Source: Kribbella solani
GTDB taxonomy: Bacteria; Actinomycetota; Actinomycetes; Propionibacteriales; Kribbellaceae
Length of the DNA stretch: 64,000 bases
Direction: 5' to 3'
NCBI RefSeq assembly: GCF_014205295.1
Contig: NZ_JACHNF010000001.1
Coordinates: 7,316,001 to 7,380,000 of the forward strand
The position numbers and the translations under genes are program-made. Shown here piece after piece: positions 17,924-27,250 of this stretch (positions within the stretch are counted from its first letter, which is position 1; every line of letters begins with the position of its first letter). Under the pieces are notes generated by a model. That model had not been told where the DNA came from. It made no database searches and saw nothing but the letters and a program-made list of their open reading frames with translations.

Positions 17924-20900
17924 GTGATCATCAAAACAGGCGGCGGACCCGGTGGACCGACGAGTCCGCGGGCCGGGTTCAGCAGCGTTGACGCGACTCG
18001 CTACTCGGGCAGCAGCGGCGGCAGGCAGGAGGTCGACCTTCCTGTCGCCGAGCGAGTGATCCAACCCGGTGATCGCCTCCGCTACAAGATCTACCCGGAA
18101 CTGGACGCGGCGCTCACGTACACCGCCACGTACGCGGCCGTCGAGCTGGCCTTCGCCGACGGAACGCGGTCCGCCGGCCTGGACCAGTACGGGAATCCAG
18201 CCGATGCCGCCGGACAGGGCGCCGCCAAGATCCTGTACACGAACCAGTGGAACGACGTGCAGGTCGAGCTACCCGCAGGTAAGACGGTCGCCCGCGCCGT
18301 ACTGGTGGTGGATGCCCCAGAGCCGGGCCATGAGTTCGCCGGCTGGATCGACGACGTCGAGATCGGTCCGGCGCCACCAGCGCCCGACGGCACCGACCTG
18401 GCCGCGTACGTCGACACCCGCCGCGGTACCAACGCCAGCCACGACTTCTCTCGCGGCAACACCCTCCCGATCACCGCCTGGCCGAACGGCTTCAACTTCC
18501 TCACCCCGGTGACGAACGCGTCGACACACCGCTGGCCGTACGAGTACCACCGCGCCAACAACGCCGACAACCGCCCGGAGCTGCAGGGACTGACGTTCTC
18601 GCACCAGCCGAGCCCGTGGATGGGCGACCGTGACCAGCTCACGATCATGCCGGTCGCAGCGGCCGATCCGCTCGGCGATCCGGCCGAGCGCGCGGCCGCG
18701 TTCAGTCACGACGACGAGATCGCGCGCCCGGACCTGTACGCGGTGACGCTCGCGAACGGCATCCGCGCCGAGCTCACGCCGACCGATCACGGCGCGACCT
18801 TCCGGTTCACCTTCCCGGCCGACGCGCCCGGCCGGCACCTGGTCTTCGACACGATCGACGAGAACGGCGAGTTCGGGTACGACGGTACGGCGCTCACCGG
18901 CTGGGTCGAGAACGGTTCGGAAACCGGCCGGACCCGGATGTACTGCTACGGCCTGTTGTCGGCCGCACCAACGAAATTCGGCCCGGCGATCGGTGGTCGC
19001 GCCAACGGTCGCGCGGCCACCTTCGACGTACCCGAAGTGACGTTGCGGATCGCCACCTCGTTCATCGGCGTCGACCAGGCGCGGCACAATCTCTCGCTGG
19101 AGCTCGAAGGTCGTACTTTCGAGGAGATCCAGGCCGCCGCCAATGCGGTCTGGAACGAACGGTTGCAGGTGATGCGGCCGGAAGGCGCGACGCTGCCGCA
19201 ACTGCGGACCGTGTACGGAAACCTGTACCGCCTGAACCTCTACCCGAACTCGCATTTCGAGAACGTGGGTACGGCGGAAGCGCCCGAATACCGCTATGCG
19301 AGCGCGGTGCTGCCGGTTGAAGGTACGGCGACCGCGCGCGACACCAATGCGGTCGTGAGGCCCGGCAAGATGTACGTGAACAGTGGGTTCTGGGACACGT
19401 ACCGGACCGCGTGGCCGGCGTACGCGTTCTTCTACCCGGAGTTGACCGGCGAGCTGATCGATGGATTCGTGCAGCAGTACCGCGACGGCGGGTGGATCGC
19501 GCGCTGGTCGTCACCGGGGTACGCCGACTGCATGACCGGGACGAGTTCGGACGTGTCGTTCGCGGACGCGTACCTGAAGGGCGTGCCGCTGCCGGATGCA
19601 CTCGCGACGTACGACGCCGGGCTCCGGAACGCGACCGTCGCGCCGGAGGCGACCGAGGTCGGGCGAAAGGGCGCGGAGACCGGGTTCTTCGCCGGGTACG
19701 TGAGCACCGGCACCGAGGAGAGCGTTTCGTGGTCGCTGGAGGCGTACCTGAACGACTTCGGGCTCGCGCAGGTGGCGGCGCGACTGGCCGAGGACCCGGC
19801 GGTGCCGCCCGCGCGGCGCGCTGAATTGCTGGAAGAAGCGGAATACCTGCGGCGGCGGTCGCTGAACTACGTGCTGCTGTTCGACGACGCGATCAATTTC
19901 TTCCAGGGGCGGCGCCCGGACGGTACGTTCGCCAAGCCGGCCGCCGAGTTCGACCCCGAGGAATGGGGCGGCGACTTCACCGAGACGGACGGCTGGAACT
20001 TCGCCTTCCACGTCGCGCACGATCCGCGCGGTCTGGCCAATCTGTACGGTGGCGCGGCCGGTCTGGAAGCCAAACTCGATGCATTCTTCGCGACCCCGGA
20101 ACTGGCGGTGAAGAAAGGCACGTACTCGATCGTCATCCACGAAATGGTGGAGGCGCAGGCGGTCCGGATGGGCCAGTTCGGGTTCTCGAATCAGCCCGCG
20201 CATCATATCGCCTGGATGTACAACTACGCGGGCGCTCCGAACAAGACGCAGGCGATCGTACGCGAGGTCCTGGATCGTTTGTACGTCGGCGAAGAAATCG
20301 GCCAGGGATATCCGGGCGACGAGGACAACGGCGAAATGTCGGCGTGGTATTTGTTCGCCGCGCTCGGCTTGTACCCGCTGCGCGTCGGCGCGCCCGAGTA
20401 CGCGATCGGCTCCCCGCTGTTCCCGCGCACCGTCGTCACTCCGCTGGGCGGTTCACCCCTGACCATCACCGCCGACGGCGCCGAACACCCGTACGTCCAA
20501 GCCGTTTCCCTGAACGGCCGCAAGCTGTCGACGGCCTCCGTCGCACACGCCGACCTGATCGGCGCGACTCAGCTCGACTTCACGCTCGGCGCGGCTCCGT
20601 CCACGTGGGCGACCCAGGAGTTCCCGCCGTCACTGACAGCGGATGACAAGATCGCCACCCCGCTGACCGACCTGATCCCCACCGACCCGTCCAACCCGCT
20701 CTTCGACGACACGTCCGCCACCGAAACCCGGCTGGGCCCGCACACCACCTGGTCGCTGCCCGCCCCCGGCACCGCGACCCTCTACACGCTCACCTGCGCC
20801 GACGCCGAAACCGCCCCCACCGCCTGGCGCCTGGAAGGCTCACTCGACGGCATCACTTGGACCACCCTCGACAACCGCACCAACACCATCTTCCGCTGGC

Positions 20901-21007
20901 CGCGCCAAACCCGCCCCTTCACCATCCCCACTCCGGGCGCCTACCAGCACTACCGCCTGTCCCTCCCCACCCCAGCCACACTCACCCAACTGGAGCTCCT
21001 GCAGTAA
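17924..21007 (+). CDS. GH92 exo-alpha-mannosidase
   Basis: A 1027-residue glycoside hydrolase of family GH92 (calcium-dependent, inverting alpha-mannosidases). Residues about 1-150 form an N-terminal beta-rich module; the GH92 domain begins near 160 (DTRRGTNASHDFSRGNTLP) and has the family motifs NQPAHHIAWMYNYAG and GDEDNGEMSAWYLF near 790-810. The last ~100 residues look like a galactose-binding-type module (AWRLEGSLDGITWTTLDNRT). No signal peptide is present although most GH92 enzymes are exported, so it may work inside the cell on imported mannosides. It converges on the LacI regulator of the sugar island. Confidence 0.88.
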   Translation: MIIKTGGGPGGPTSPRAGFSSVDATRYSGSSGGRQEVDLPVAERVIQPGDRLRYKIYPELDAALTYTATYAAVELAFADGTRSAGLDQYGNPADAAGQGAAKILYTNQWNDVQVELPAGKTVARAVLVVDAPEPGHEFAGWIDDVEIGPAPPAPDGTDLAAYVDTRRGTNASHDFSRGNTLPITAWPNGFNFLTPVTNASTHRWPYEYHRANNADNRPELQGLTFSHQPSPWMGDRDQLTIMPVAAADPLGDPAERAAAFSHDDEIARPDLYAVTLANGIRAELTPTDHGATFRFTFPADAPGRHLVFDTIDENGEFGYDGTALTGWVENGSETGRTRMYCYGLLSAAPTKFGPAIGGRANGRAATFDVPEVTLRIATSFIGVDQARHNLSLELEGRTFEEIQAAANAVWNERLQVMRPEGATLPQLRTVYGNLYRLNLYPNSHFENVGTAEAPEYRYASAVLPVEGTATARDTNAVVRPGKMYVNSGFWDTYRTAWPAYAFFYPELTGELIDGFVQQYRDGGWIARWSSPGYADCMTGTSSDVSFADAYLKGVPLPDALATYDAGLRNATVAPEATEVGRKGAETGFFAGYVSTGTEESVSWSLEAYLNDFGLAQVAARLAEDPAVPPARRAELLEEAEYLRRRSLNYVLLFDDAINFFQGRRPDGTFAKPAAEFDPEEWGGDFTETDGWNFAFHVAHDPRGLANLYGGAAGLEAKLDAFFATPELAVKKGTYSIVIHEMVEAQAVRMGQFGFSNQPAHHIAWMYNYAGAPNKTQAIVREVLDRLYVGEEIGQGYPGDEDNGEMSAWYLFAALGLYPLRVGAPEYAIGSPLFPRTVVTPLGGSPLTITADGAEHPYVQAVSLNGRKLSTASVAHADLIGATQLDFTLGAAPSTWATQEFPPSLTADDKIATPLTDLIPTDPSNPLFDDTSATETRLGPHTTWSLPAPGTATLYTLTCADAETAPTAWRLEGSLDGITWTTLDNRTNTIFRWPRQTRPFTIPTPGAYQHYRLSLPTPATLTQLELLQ

Positions 21008-21015
21008 CCGGCGGG

Positions 21016-22014
21016 CTACTGCTTGGGGGCTGAGGTGGCTCGGATGTGGAGTTCGGTGCGGAGGGTGACCGTGGACGGCGGGCGGCCGGGGGCTGCCGTG
21101 CGGTCCTTGAGGAGGAGGCCGGCGGTGCGGCCCAGCTCGTACGTGGGCTGGGCGACCGTGGTCAGGCTGGGGATGACCAGGTCCGCCCACGGGATGTCGT
21201 CGAAACCGACGATCGCGATGTCGTGCGGTGCGCGGACGCCCTTCTTGGCCAGGCATTCGAGGGCGCCGACGGTCATCAGGTTGTTGGTGACGAACAGTGC
21301 CTCGGGCGGATCGTCCAGCTCCAGCAGGCTTTCCATCGCCGCATACCCGCCGGCCTCGCGGAAGTCCGCGTGCCGAACCAGATCCTTGTCGTACCGGATG
21401 CCTCCGCCGCGGAGCGCGGAGCGATACCCGGCGAGGCGATCCATCGCGGTGGAGACCTTGCGCGGCCCGGTGATGCACGCGATCCGCCGGTACCCGCCGT
21501 CGATCAGATGTTTCACACCCTCGAAAGCGCCGTGCTCGTTGTCGACCAGTACGGTGTCGGCCTCGACGCCCTCGACCCGGCGGTCGATCATCACCAGCGG
21601 GATCTTCGCGTCCGCGAGCAGCTGGACACCCTCGGCCGTACTGGTCGGCGAGATCACCACGCCGGCCATCTGCTCGGTCAGCACCGCCGATGCGTACGCG
21701 GCCTCCTTCGCCGGATCCTCGTCGGAGTTGCACAGCACGACGTGGTACCCCTCGGTCTGCGCGACGTCCTCGAGACCACGGACCAGCGAGGTGAAGAACG
21801 GGTTCTCGATGTCGGAGATGACCACCGCCCAGAGGTTCGTCGACGACTTGCGCAGGTTCCGGGCGACGCCGTTCGGGCGGTAGCCGAGCTCGGCGACCGC
21901 GGCGCGGACCTTCTCGGACAGCTCCGGGTCCACGTTCCGCCGGCCGCTGAGCACCCGCGACACCGTCGCCGGCGACACCCCCGACCTACGCGCGACGTCG
22001 TAGATCGTCGTCAT
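21016..22014 (-). CDS. LacI-family transcriptional regulator
   Basis: A 332-residue repressor. The N-terminal helix-turn-helix and hinge are canonical (TTIYDVARRSGVSPATVSRV, then LSGRRNVDPELS), followed by a periplasmic-binding-like sugar domain. ATG 22014 is chosen because the LacI domain starts right there and GGAGCAGGT precedes it. Being beside the kinase, SIS and sugar-import genes it likely controls these; candidate operators are at 23857-23868 and 24011-24022. The effector is unknown. Confidence 0.88.
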   Translation of the reverse strand: MTTIYDVARRSGVSPATVSRVLSGRRNVDPELSEKVRAAVAELGYRPNGVARNLRKSSTNLWAVVISDIENPFFTSLVRGLEDVAQTEGYHVVLCNSDEDPAKEAAYASAVLTEQMAGVVISPTSTAEGVQLLADAKIPLVMIDRRVEGVEADTVLVDNEHGAFEGVKHLIDGGYRRIACITGPRKVSTAMDRLAGYRSALRGGGIRYDKDLVRHADFREAGGYAAMESLLELDDPPEALFVTNNLMTVGALECLAKKGVRAPHDIAIVGFDDIPWADLVIPSLTTVAQPTYELGRTAGLLLKDRTAAPGRPPSTVTLRTELHIRATSAPKQ

Positions 22015-22083
22015 ACCTGCTCCCCGCTGGAGATCCGATGGTCGTCTGGATCGCACTCTAACCCCGACCCAGACCCAAGGATC

Positions 22084-23124
22084 TCATGAGGCGGGCGACG
22101 TATCAGCCGAAGCGCCGGGCTGGGTGGTATCGCGGGAAGTGCTGGGGTGGTTGGTGGCGGGCGGCACGGTCGGCGAAGCGCCGGGCTGGGTGGTGGTGAG
22201 GGTGAGGAGGGAGCGGGCGGCCTCGTGGGTGGGGGCGGAGGCGGCGGCGCCGTTGGTGGTGGTGGAGAGGGCGCCGGCGGCGTTGGCGAGGCGGGCGGCC
22301 TCGATCAGCGGGGCGTCGTGGGCCAGCGAGGCAGCCAGCGAACCGCAGAACGCGTCCCCGGCGCCGACCGTGTCGACGGTCGCGACCTGATGTGCCGCGA
22401 TCCGTTCCTCGTACCCGCCGTCCCGATCCAGTACGTACGCGCCACGTGCGCCGAGCGTGACCACGCAACCGCGCAGATCCCAGTCCTCGGCGAGCTTCCG
22501 CGCGATCGCCGGCACCTGCGACTCGTCCTCACAATCGAGTCCGGTCAGCGCCGCCGCCTCGACCTCGTTCGGTACGAGCACATCGACGTACGCCGCCAGC
22601 GCCGGATCCACCGGGCCGACCGGCGCCGGCGTGAGAATCGTCGTGACGCCCGCGGTCGAGGCGAGCCGAAGGGCGGAATGGCTCGCCTCGACCGGCAGCT
22701 CGAGCTGAACACTCAGCACCTTGCTCGCGACCAGCGCCTCGGTCGCCGCGTCCACGTCGGCCGCGGTGATCGCCGCGTTCGCACGCGACACGATGATGAT
22801 CGAGTTCCCGCCATCGGGCAGTACGAGCGGAAGTCCGACTCCGGTCCCGAGCGACGGATGCCGTACGACCCACGAGGCGTCGACGCCGTTCGCCGAAAGC
22901 AGCTCCAGAAACTCCTCGCCGTACCGGTCTTCGCCGATCGTGCCGACGATCGCCGTCCGCGCTCCCATCCGGGCGGCCGCGATCGCCTGGTTCACGCCTT
23001 TGCCACCGAGGAACTCGGCGAACCCGGTTCCGTGCAGCGTCTCGCCCGGCAACGGTCGCCGCTCGGCCGACGCGACCAGATCCTTCATGAACGAGCCGAG
23101 CACGCAGACGTCGTACTCGCTCAT
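22084..23124 (-). CDS. PfkB/ribokinase-type sugar kinase
   Basis: A 346-residue kinase. FLGGKGVNQAIAAARMGA near residue 40 and DTVGAGDAFCGSLAASL near 250 are the two PfkB signatures; the second holds the catalytic Asp. It phosphorylates a sugar or nucleoside; ribose is the usual substrate of close relatives. The domain ends near residue 300 and is followed by a Thr/Pro-rich tail with two TTQPGAS units that the family does not have; this reflects a DNA duplication. GGAGGA precedes ATG 23124. The ATG overlaps the SIS stop by 4 nt. Confidence 0.87.
   Translation of the reverse strand: MSEYDVCVLGSFMKDLVASAERRPLPGETLHGTGFAEFLGGKGVNQAIAAARMGARTAIVGTIGEDRYGEEFLELLSANGVDASWVVRHPSLGTGVGLPLVLPDGGNSIIIVSRANAAITAADVDAATEALVASKVLSVQLELPVEASHSALRLASTAGVTTILTPAPVGPVDPALAAYVDVLVPNEVEAAALTGLDCEDESQVPAIARKLAEDWDLRGCVVTLGARGAYVLDRDGGYEERIAAHQVATVDTVGAGDAFCGSLAASLAHDAPLIEAARLANAAGALSTTTNGAAASAPTHEAARSLLTLTTTQPGASPTVPPATNHPSTSRDTTQPGASADTSPAS
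22108..22194 (-). repeat. 21-bp direct repeat in the 3' end of the kinase gene
   Basis: 22108-22128 and 22174-22194 are identical 21-mers (plus strand begins CGAAGCGCCGGGCTGG), period 66. In the coding strand they encode the repeated TTQPGAS of the C-terminal tail. Confidence 0.8.
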
Positions 23125-23852
23125 GCCTGGTCCTCCCGCAGACGTTTGCCCAGGGCACCGGACGGGTGAAACCGCGCGAAGTCCTGATGACTGAACTCCC
23201 GCAGTACGACCAGCGCGCAGGCGAGCGCGTCGCCCATCGCCAGGGAAGCGGTGGTCGAGGCGGTCGGCGCCAGGTTCAGCGGGTCGGCCTCGCGCAGCAC
23301 CATCGTGTCCAGCGTGTACGTGGCCAACCGGGCGAGTGTCGACTGCTCTCGCCCGGTCATCGCGATCACCGGGATGTCCCGCTCGCGCAGCATCCGCGCG
23401 AACGCGCACACCTCGGCGGTCTCACCGGACGCGGACAATGCCAGCACGATGTCCCGGTTCGTCACCGCGCCGGAGTCCCCGTGCAGTGCGTCACCGGAGT
23501 GGATGAAGGTGGCCGGCGTACCGGTGCTGGCCAGCGTGGCGGCGATCTTCCGGCCGACCAGACCGGACTTGCCGAGACCGGTCACGACCAGGTGGCCTTC
23601 GCAGCGCGCGACCGCGGTCAGTACGTCGAGGAACACCCCGTCGAGCCGGCCGGCGAGCGCGGACACCGCCGCGGCCTCGGTCTCGATGGCGTCCCGCGCC
23701 GCCTGCAGTCCCCGCGCGACCAGGTCCCTCGGCAACTCGGCGGCACCGCGTAGTTCGTCGGCACCGCGCAGCTCGGCGGCCGCGGGCAGCTCGTCGACCG
23801 TGCGGTGGGCGGACGCACGGTTCGGCACAACTGGCATTCCAGCGCCTCTCAT
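23121..23852 (-). CDS. SIS-domain sugar-phosphate isomerase-like protein
   Basis: A 243-residue protein with one SIS domain like KpsF/GutQ/KdsD (arabinose-5-phosphate isomerase): VTGLGKSGLVGRKIAATLAS, then ALSASGETAEV and the closing FHPSGALGKRL. The CBS domains that KdsD carries are absent. It likely interconverts a ketose- and aldose-phosphate for the neighbouring kinase. The first ~45 residues hold four six-residue repeats (DELPAA, AELRGA, DELRGA, AELPRD). The start could also be ATG 23837. A LacI-type palindrome lies just upstream. Confidence 0.8.
   Translation of the reverse strand: MRGAGMPVVPNRASAHRTVDELPAAAELRGADELRGAAELPRDLVARGLQAARDAIETEAAAVSALAGRLDGVFLDVLTAVARCEGHLVVTGLGKSGLVGRKIAATLASTGTPATFIHSGDALHGDSGAVTNRDIVLALSASGETAEVCAFARMLRERDIPVIAMTGREQSTLARLATYTLDTMVLREADPLNLAPTASTTASLAMGDALACALVVLREFSHQDFARFHPSGALGKRLREDQA
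23743..23796 (-). repeat. 18-bp tandem repeat encoding hexapeptides in the SIS protein
   Basis: Three adjacent imperfect 18-bp units at 23743-23760, 23761-23778 and 23779-23796 (first two begin GCACCGCG) encode the hexapeptides ELRGAD-like near the N-terminus. Confidence 0.75.
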
Positions 23853-23856
23853 CTCA

Positions 23857-23868
23857 GAAATCGATTTC
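23857..23868. promoter_or_regulatory. LacI-type operator O1
   Basis: GAAATCGATTTC is a perfect 12-bp palindrome centred on CG, the form of LacI-family operators. Two further pairs outside (TC...GA) extend it to an 18-bp imperfect dyad. It is 4 nt upstream of the SIS start codon and would block that transcript. Confidence 0.65.
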
Positions 23869-24010
23869 CGAAGATTAGGCAGCTCGATCCGCCGGTGTCA
23901 ACGTCTGCATCCAGGTCGAAACCCTTGCCCACAGGTACGAATCGGGGGAGTTGATCACATCATCACCGGACCGGCTCTTGACCGGCCAGGTCGCCGATCG
24001 TAGATTGCGA

Positions 24011-24022
24011 GAAATCGATTGC
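24011..24022. promoter_or_regulatory. LacI-type operator O2
   Basis: GAAATCGATTGC differs from the perfect O1 palindrome at one pair and lies about 100 nt before the binding-protein start. It shares the ten-base core GAAATCGATT with O1, 154 nt away. Together they suit control of both divergent transcripts by the LacI protein. Confidence 0.6.
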
Positions 24023-24119
24023 CCTCTCGAAGCCGCCGAACCAGGTTCACGCCGCTGCCGCAAGGTCGTGCCCCCGGGTCGCGGTTCGGCCGTTCGTGAA
24101 CACACCCCTGGAGCACCTG

Positions 24120-25499
24120 ATGGCCGCAACACCCACCCCTGCCAGCCAGTCCGGCCTCGCCCGGCAGTTCAGTCGCCGGTCCGTCCTGCGCGGCGGGCTC
24201 GGTGCCCTCGCCGCGTCGGCGGTGGGCGTACCGCTGCTGTCCGCCTGTGGCGGAAGCTCTTCCAGCGGGAACGCCAAGGAGTTGTCGTTCTGGAACTTCT
24301 ACGGCCCGTCCGACGACCAGGGCCCGCAGAGCAAGTGGTTCGTCGACACCGTCGCCGAGTGGAACAAGAACAACGACGTCAAGGTCAAGCTGCGGTACAT
24401 CCCCGGCAAGGACTACCTGAACGGGACCACGCTGCAGACCGCGTTCCAGTCCGGCCAGGGCCCGGACATCTTCCTGATCAGCCCCGGCGACTTCCTCCGC
24501 TACTACAACGGTGGCGTGCTGCAGGATCTCGGGTCCGCCTTGTCCGACGAGGCGAAGAAGGACTACCTGCCCGGCCTGCTCGAGGCGCGCAGCGTGGACG
24601 GCAAGGTGTACGGCCTGCCGATGGAGATCGAGCCGCTCGCGATGTACTACAGCGAGGCCGCGTTCGAGAGCGCCGGCCTGTCCGAGGGCGACCTGCCGAA
24701 GACCTGGGACCAGACTCTCGCGATCGCCCAGAAACTCACCAACAGCAAGCGGTACGGGGTGATGTTCGAGACCGCGCCGGGCTACTACCAGAACTTCACC
24801 TGGTACCCGTTCATGTGGCAGGGCAACGGGAACGCGATCAAGGACGGCAAGTCCGCGTTCGACTCGCCGGCCGCCGTCCAGGCGCTGAAGTTCTGGGGCG
24901 ACACGATCAAGACGAAGGTCGCGCCGCGGAAGGCGCTCGGCGACGGCGGCGGTGACGTGGTGTCGAACCTCGGCTCCGGCGCGGCCGCGATGCAGCAGAG
25001 CGGGATCTGGGCGGTCTCGGACCTGCGCACCAAGGCGAAGAACTTCAAGTACGGCATCATCCCGCTGCCCACCCCGGACGGCGGTCAGGCCGCCACCGAC
25101 CTCGGCGGCTGGGCGTTCGTGGCGAACTCGAAGGGCGCGAACCCGGAAGCGGCGGCGAAGTTCATCGCCTGGGCGCTCGGCTCGACCGACGCGGCCGGCG
25201 TCGAGCGGCAGCGGCAGTGGAACACCGTGGTGAAGACCAACCTGCCGCCGCGCAAGTCGGTCCAGGAGGCAGCGGACGCCAAGGGCGCGTTCGCCGACGG
25301 CGCGCTGAAGAAGTACGTCACCGAGATCGCGCCGACCGGGAAGCCGGAGCCGCGGTTCCCACCGGAGGTGTACCAGCCGATCGCGGACGCGATCCAGGCC
25401 TGTCAGCTGAACGGGTCCGACCCGGCCAAGGCGGCGGCCGACGCGGCGCAGAAGATCGACACCTTCCTGAAGACCTACCAGGGCGCGCCGATCAGCTGA
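24120..25499 (+). CDS. Sugar ABC transporter substrate-binding lipoprotein (Tat-type signal)
   Basis: A 459-residue binding protein of solute-binding family 1. The N-terminus has a twin-arginine signal (SRRSVLRGGLG) and a lipobox LLSAC, so it should be exported folded and lipid-anchored. The mature part opens LSFWNFYGPSDDQGP and contains QTAFQSGQGPDIFLIS, as in sugar-binding proteins. ATG 24120 is preferred because GGAG lies 6 nt before it; GTG 24096 is in frame. Sugar unknown. TGATG couples it to the first permease. Confidence 0.9.
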   Translation: MAATPTPASQSGLARQFSRRSVLRGGLGALAASAVGVPLLSACGGSSSSGNAKELSFWNFYGPSDDQGPQSKWFVDTVAEWNKNNDVKVKLRYIPGKDYLNGTTLQTAFQSGQGPDIFLISPGDFLRYYNGGVLQDLGSALSDEAKKDYLPGLLEARSVDGKVYGLPMEIEPLAMYYSEAAFESAGLSEGDLPKTWDQTLAIAQKLTNSKRYGVMFETAPGYYQNFTWYPFMWQGNGNAIKDGKSAFDSPAAVQALKFWGDTIKTKVAPRKALGDGGGDVVSNLGSGAAAMQQSGIWAVSDLRTKAKNFKYGIIPLPTPDGGQAATDLGGWAFVANSKGANPEAAAKFIAWALGSTDAAGVERQRQWNTVVKTNLPPRKSVQEAADAKGAFADGALKKYVTEIAPTGKPEPRFPPEVYQPIADAIQACQLNGSDPAKAAADAAQKIDTFLKTYQGAPIS

Positions 25500-26452
25500 T
25501 GGTGACGACAACAGCCCCACCGTCCGCACCGAGGACCAGACCGCACGCGAAACCGAAGGCCGGGATGACGCGGAAGCGGCGCGAGGCGCTGGCGGCGTAC
25601 GCCTTCCTCGCGCCGGACACGATCGGCCTGTTGCTGTTCGTGGCGATCCCGATGGTGCTCGCGTTCGGTGTCGCGTTCTTCAAGGTCGATGGCTTCGGCA
25701 ACTATCAGTACGTTGGTCTGGCCAACTACAAGCTGATGGCCGGCGACGATCAGCTCTGGGCGTCGCTGAAGGTCACCGCGACGTACGTGGTCGCCTTCGT
25801 ACCGATCGCCTTCGTGGTGAGTTTCGCGCTGGCGATGCTGGTCCGCAACCACTTCAAGGGCATCGGCTGGGTACGCTCGGCGTTCTTCCTGCCGAACGTG
25901 GTCAGCCTGGTCGTCGTCGGTCTGATCTGGCAGTTCCTGCTCGTGGACAAGCAGGGCGCGCTGTCCAAGCTGCTGGCGCCGCTCGGGCTCGGTGACGTGT
26001 CCTTCCTCGGTACGCCGTCGCTCGCGCTGGGTACGTACGTGGTGATCAGCGTCTGGTTCCTGATGGGATACCAGATGCTGGTCTTCCTGGCCGGTCTCAA
26101 GGACGTGCCGAAGGAGCTCGAGGACGCCGCCGAGATCGACGGTGCGGGCCCTTGGCAACGATTCCGGTACGTGATCTGGCCGCTGCTGCGCCCGACCAGC
26201 TTCTTCGTCGTGGTGAACTCGACGATCGGCGCGGTCACCGGTCTGCAGGCGTTCGACCTGGTCTTCGTCCTCACCAAGGGTGGTCCGGCCCGGGCGACCA
26301 GCACGGTCGTGCTCTACATCTACGAGCAGGCGTTCACCTTCAACAACATGGGGTACGCCGCCGCGCTGACCACCGTGGTCGTCGCGATCCTCGTCGTCTG
26401 CACCGGCCTGATGTTCGGCTTCACCCGAGGAGGTCGTTTTGACGAGGATTAG
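25499..26452 (+). CDS. Sugar ABC transporter permease (MalF/UgpA type)
   Basis: A 317-residue permease with six predicted helices. The EAA loop is near residues 205-225 (ELEDAAEIDGAGPWQRFRYV), and the opening AYAFLAPDTIGLLLFV is typical of sugar permease I. The start ATG overlaps the binding-protein stop (TGATG). No ATPase gene is in this cluster, so import probably uses a shared MsiK-type ATPase encoded elsewhere, as is common in actinobacteria. Confidence 0.92.
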   Translation: MVTTTAPPSAPRTRPHAKPKAGMTRKRREALAAYAFLAPDTIGLLLFVAIPMVLAFGVAFFKVDGFGNYQYVGLANYKLMAGDDQLWASLKVTATYVVAFVPIAFVVSFALAMLVRNHFKGIGWVRSAFFLPNVVSLVVVGLIWQFLLVDKQGALSKLLAPLGLGDVSFLGTPSLALGTYVVISVWFLMGYQMLVFLAGLKDVPKELEDAAEIDGAGPWQRFRYVIWPLLRPTSFFVVVNSTIGAVTGLQAFDLVFVLTKGGPARATSTVVLYIYEQAFTFNNMGYAAALTTVVVAILVVCTGLMFGFTRGGRFDED

Positions 26453-27239
26453 AATCGTTCCGATCCTTGCCCATGTTCTCGCGATCATCGCGGTGGCGCC
26501 GCTGCTGTGGATTCTGATCAGCGCGTTGCGGCCCGCGGAGGACGTGTTCAGCTTCGGCTGGCCGCGGCACTGGACGCTGAGCAACCTGCAGTACGTGTTG
26601 CTGAAGATCCCGATGCCGCGGTTCATGCTCAACTCCGCGATCGTGTCGGTGACGGTCACGGTGATCGCGCTGTTCTTCCACTCGATGGCGGCGTACGCGC
26701 TGGCGCGACTGCGCTTCCCGGGCCGCGGGATCATCTTCTCCGGAATCATGTCGACGCTGCTCGTGTCGCTGCCGGTGATCCTGGTTCCACTGTTTCTGGT
26801 CGCAAAGCAACTGGGTCTGCTGGACAGTTACGCCGGTCTGATCGTGCCGAGCATCTTCCACGCGTTCGGGATCTTCCTGCTCCGGCAGTACTACCTGAAC
26901 ATCCCGCGCGAACTGGAAGAGGCGGCCGACCTGGACGGCTGCGGGTACTGGCGGCGGTACTGGAGCGTCATCCTGCCGCTCAGCCGGCCCGTACTGGCAT
27001 CGCTGTCGGTGCTGTTCTTCCTGGCCAACTGGAACGCGTTCCTGTGGCCGCTGACGATCACGCGGAACCCGGATCTGCGGGTCATCCAGCTCGGTGTGTC
27101 CGGCATGCAGGGGCAGTACGCCTCGGCGTGGAACCTCATTCTCGCGGCCGCGGTGATCGCGGCCATTCCGACGGTCGTCGTGTTCGTCGCGGGCCAGCGC
27201 CGGCTGGTCGACGCGATGAAGACAACCGGCCTCAAGTGA
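26439..27239 (+). CDS. Sugar ABC transporter permease (MalG/UgpE type)
   Basis: A 266-residue permease, partner of the preceding one. The EAA loop is at about 155-175 (ELEEAADLDGCGYWRRYW), and the C-terminus ends in the family GQRRLVDAMKTTGLK. The start is TTG 26439, supported by GAGGAGGT at 26427-26434; it overlaps the upstream gene by 14 nt. Confidence 0.92.
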   Translation: MTRIRIVPILAHVLAIIAVAPLLWILISALRPAEDVFSFGWPRHWTLSNLQYVLLKIPMPRFMLNSAIVSVTVTVIALFFHSMAAYALARLRFPGRGIIFSGIMSTLLVSLPVILVPLFLVAKQLGLLDSYAGLIVPSIFHAFGIFLLRQYYLNIPRELEEAADLDGCGYWRRYWSVILPLSRPVLASLSVLFFLANWNAFLWPLTITRNPDLRVIQLGVSGMQGQYASAWNLILAAAVIAAIPTVVVFVAGQRRLVDAMKTTGLK

Positions 27240-27250
27240 AGGGATAGCTC

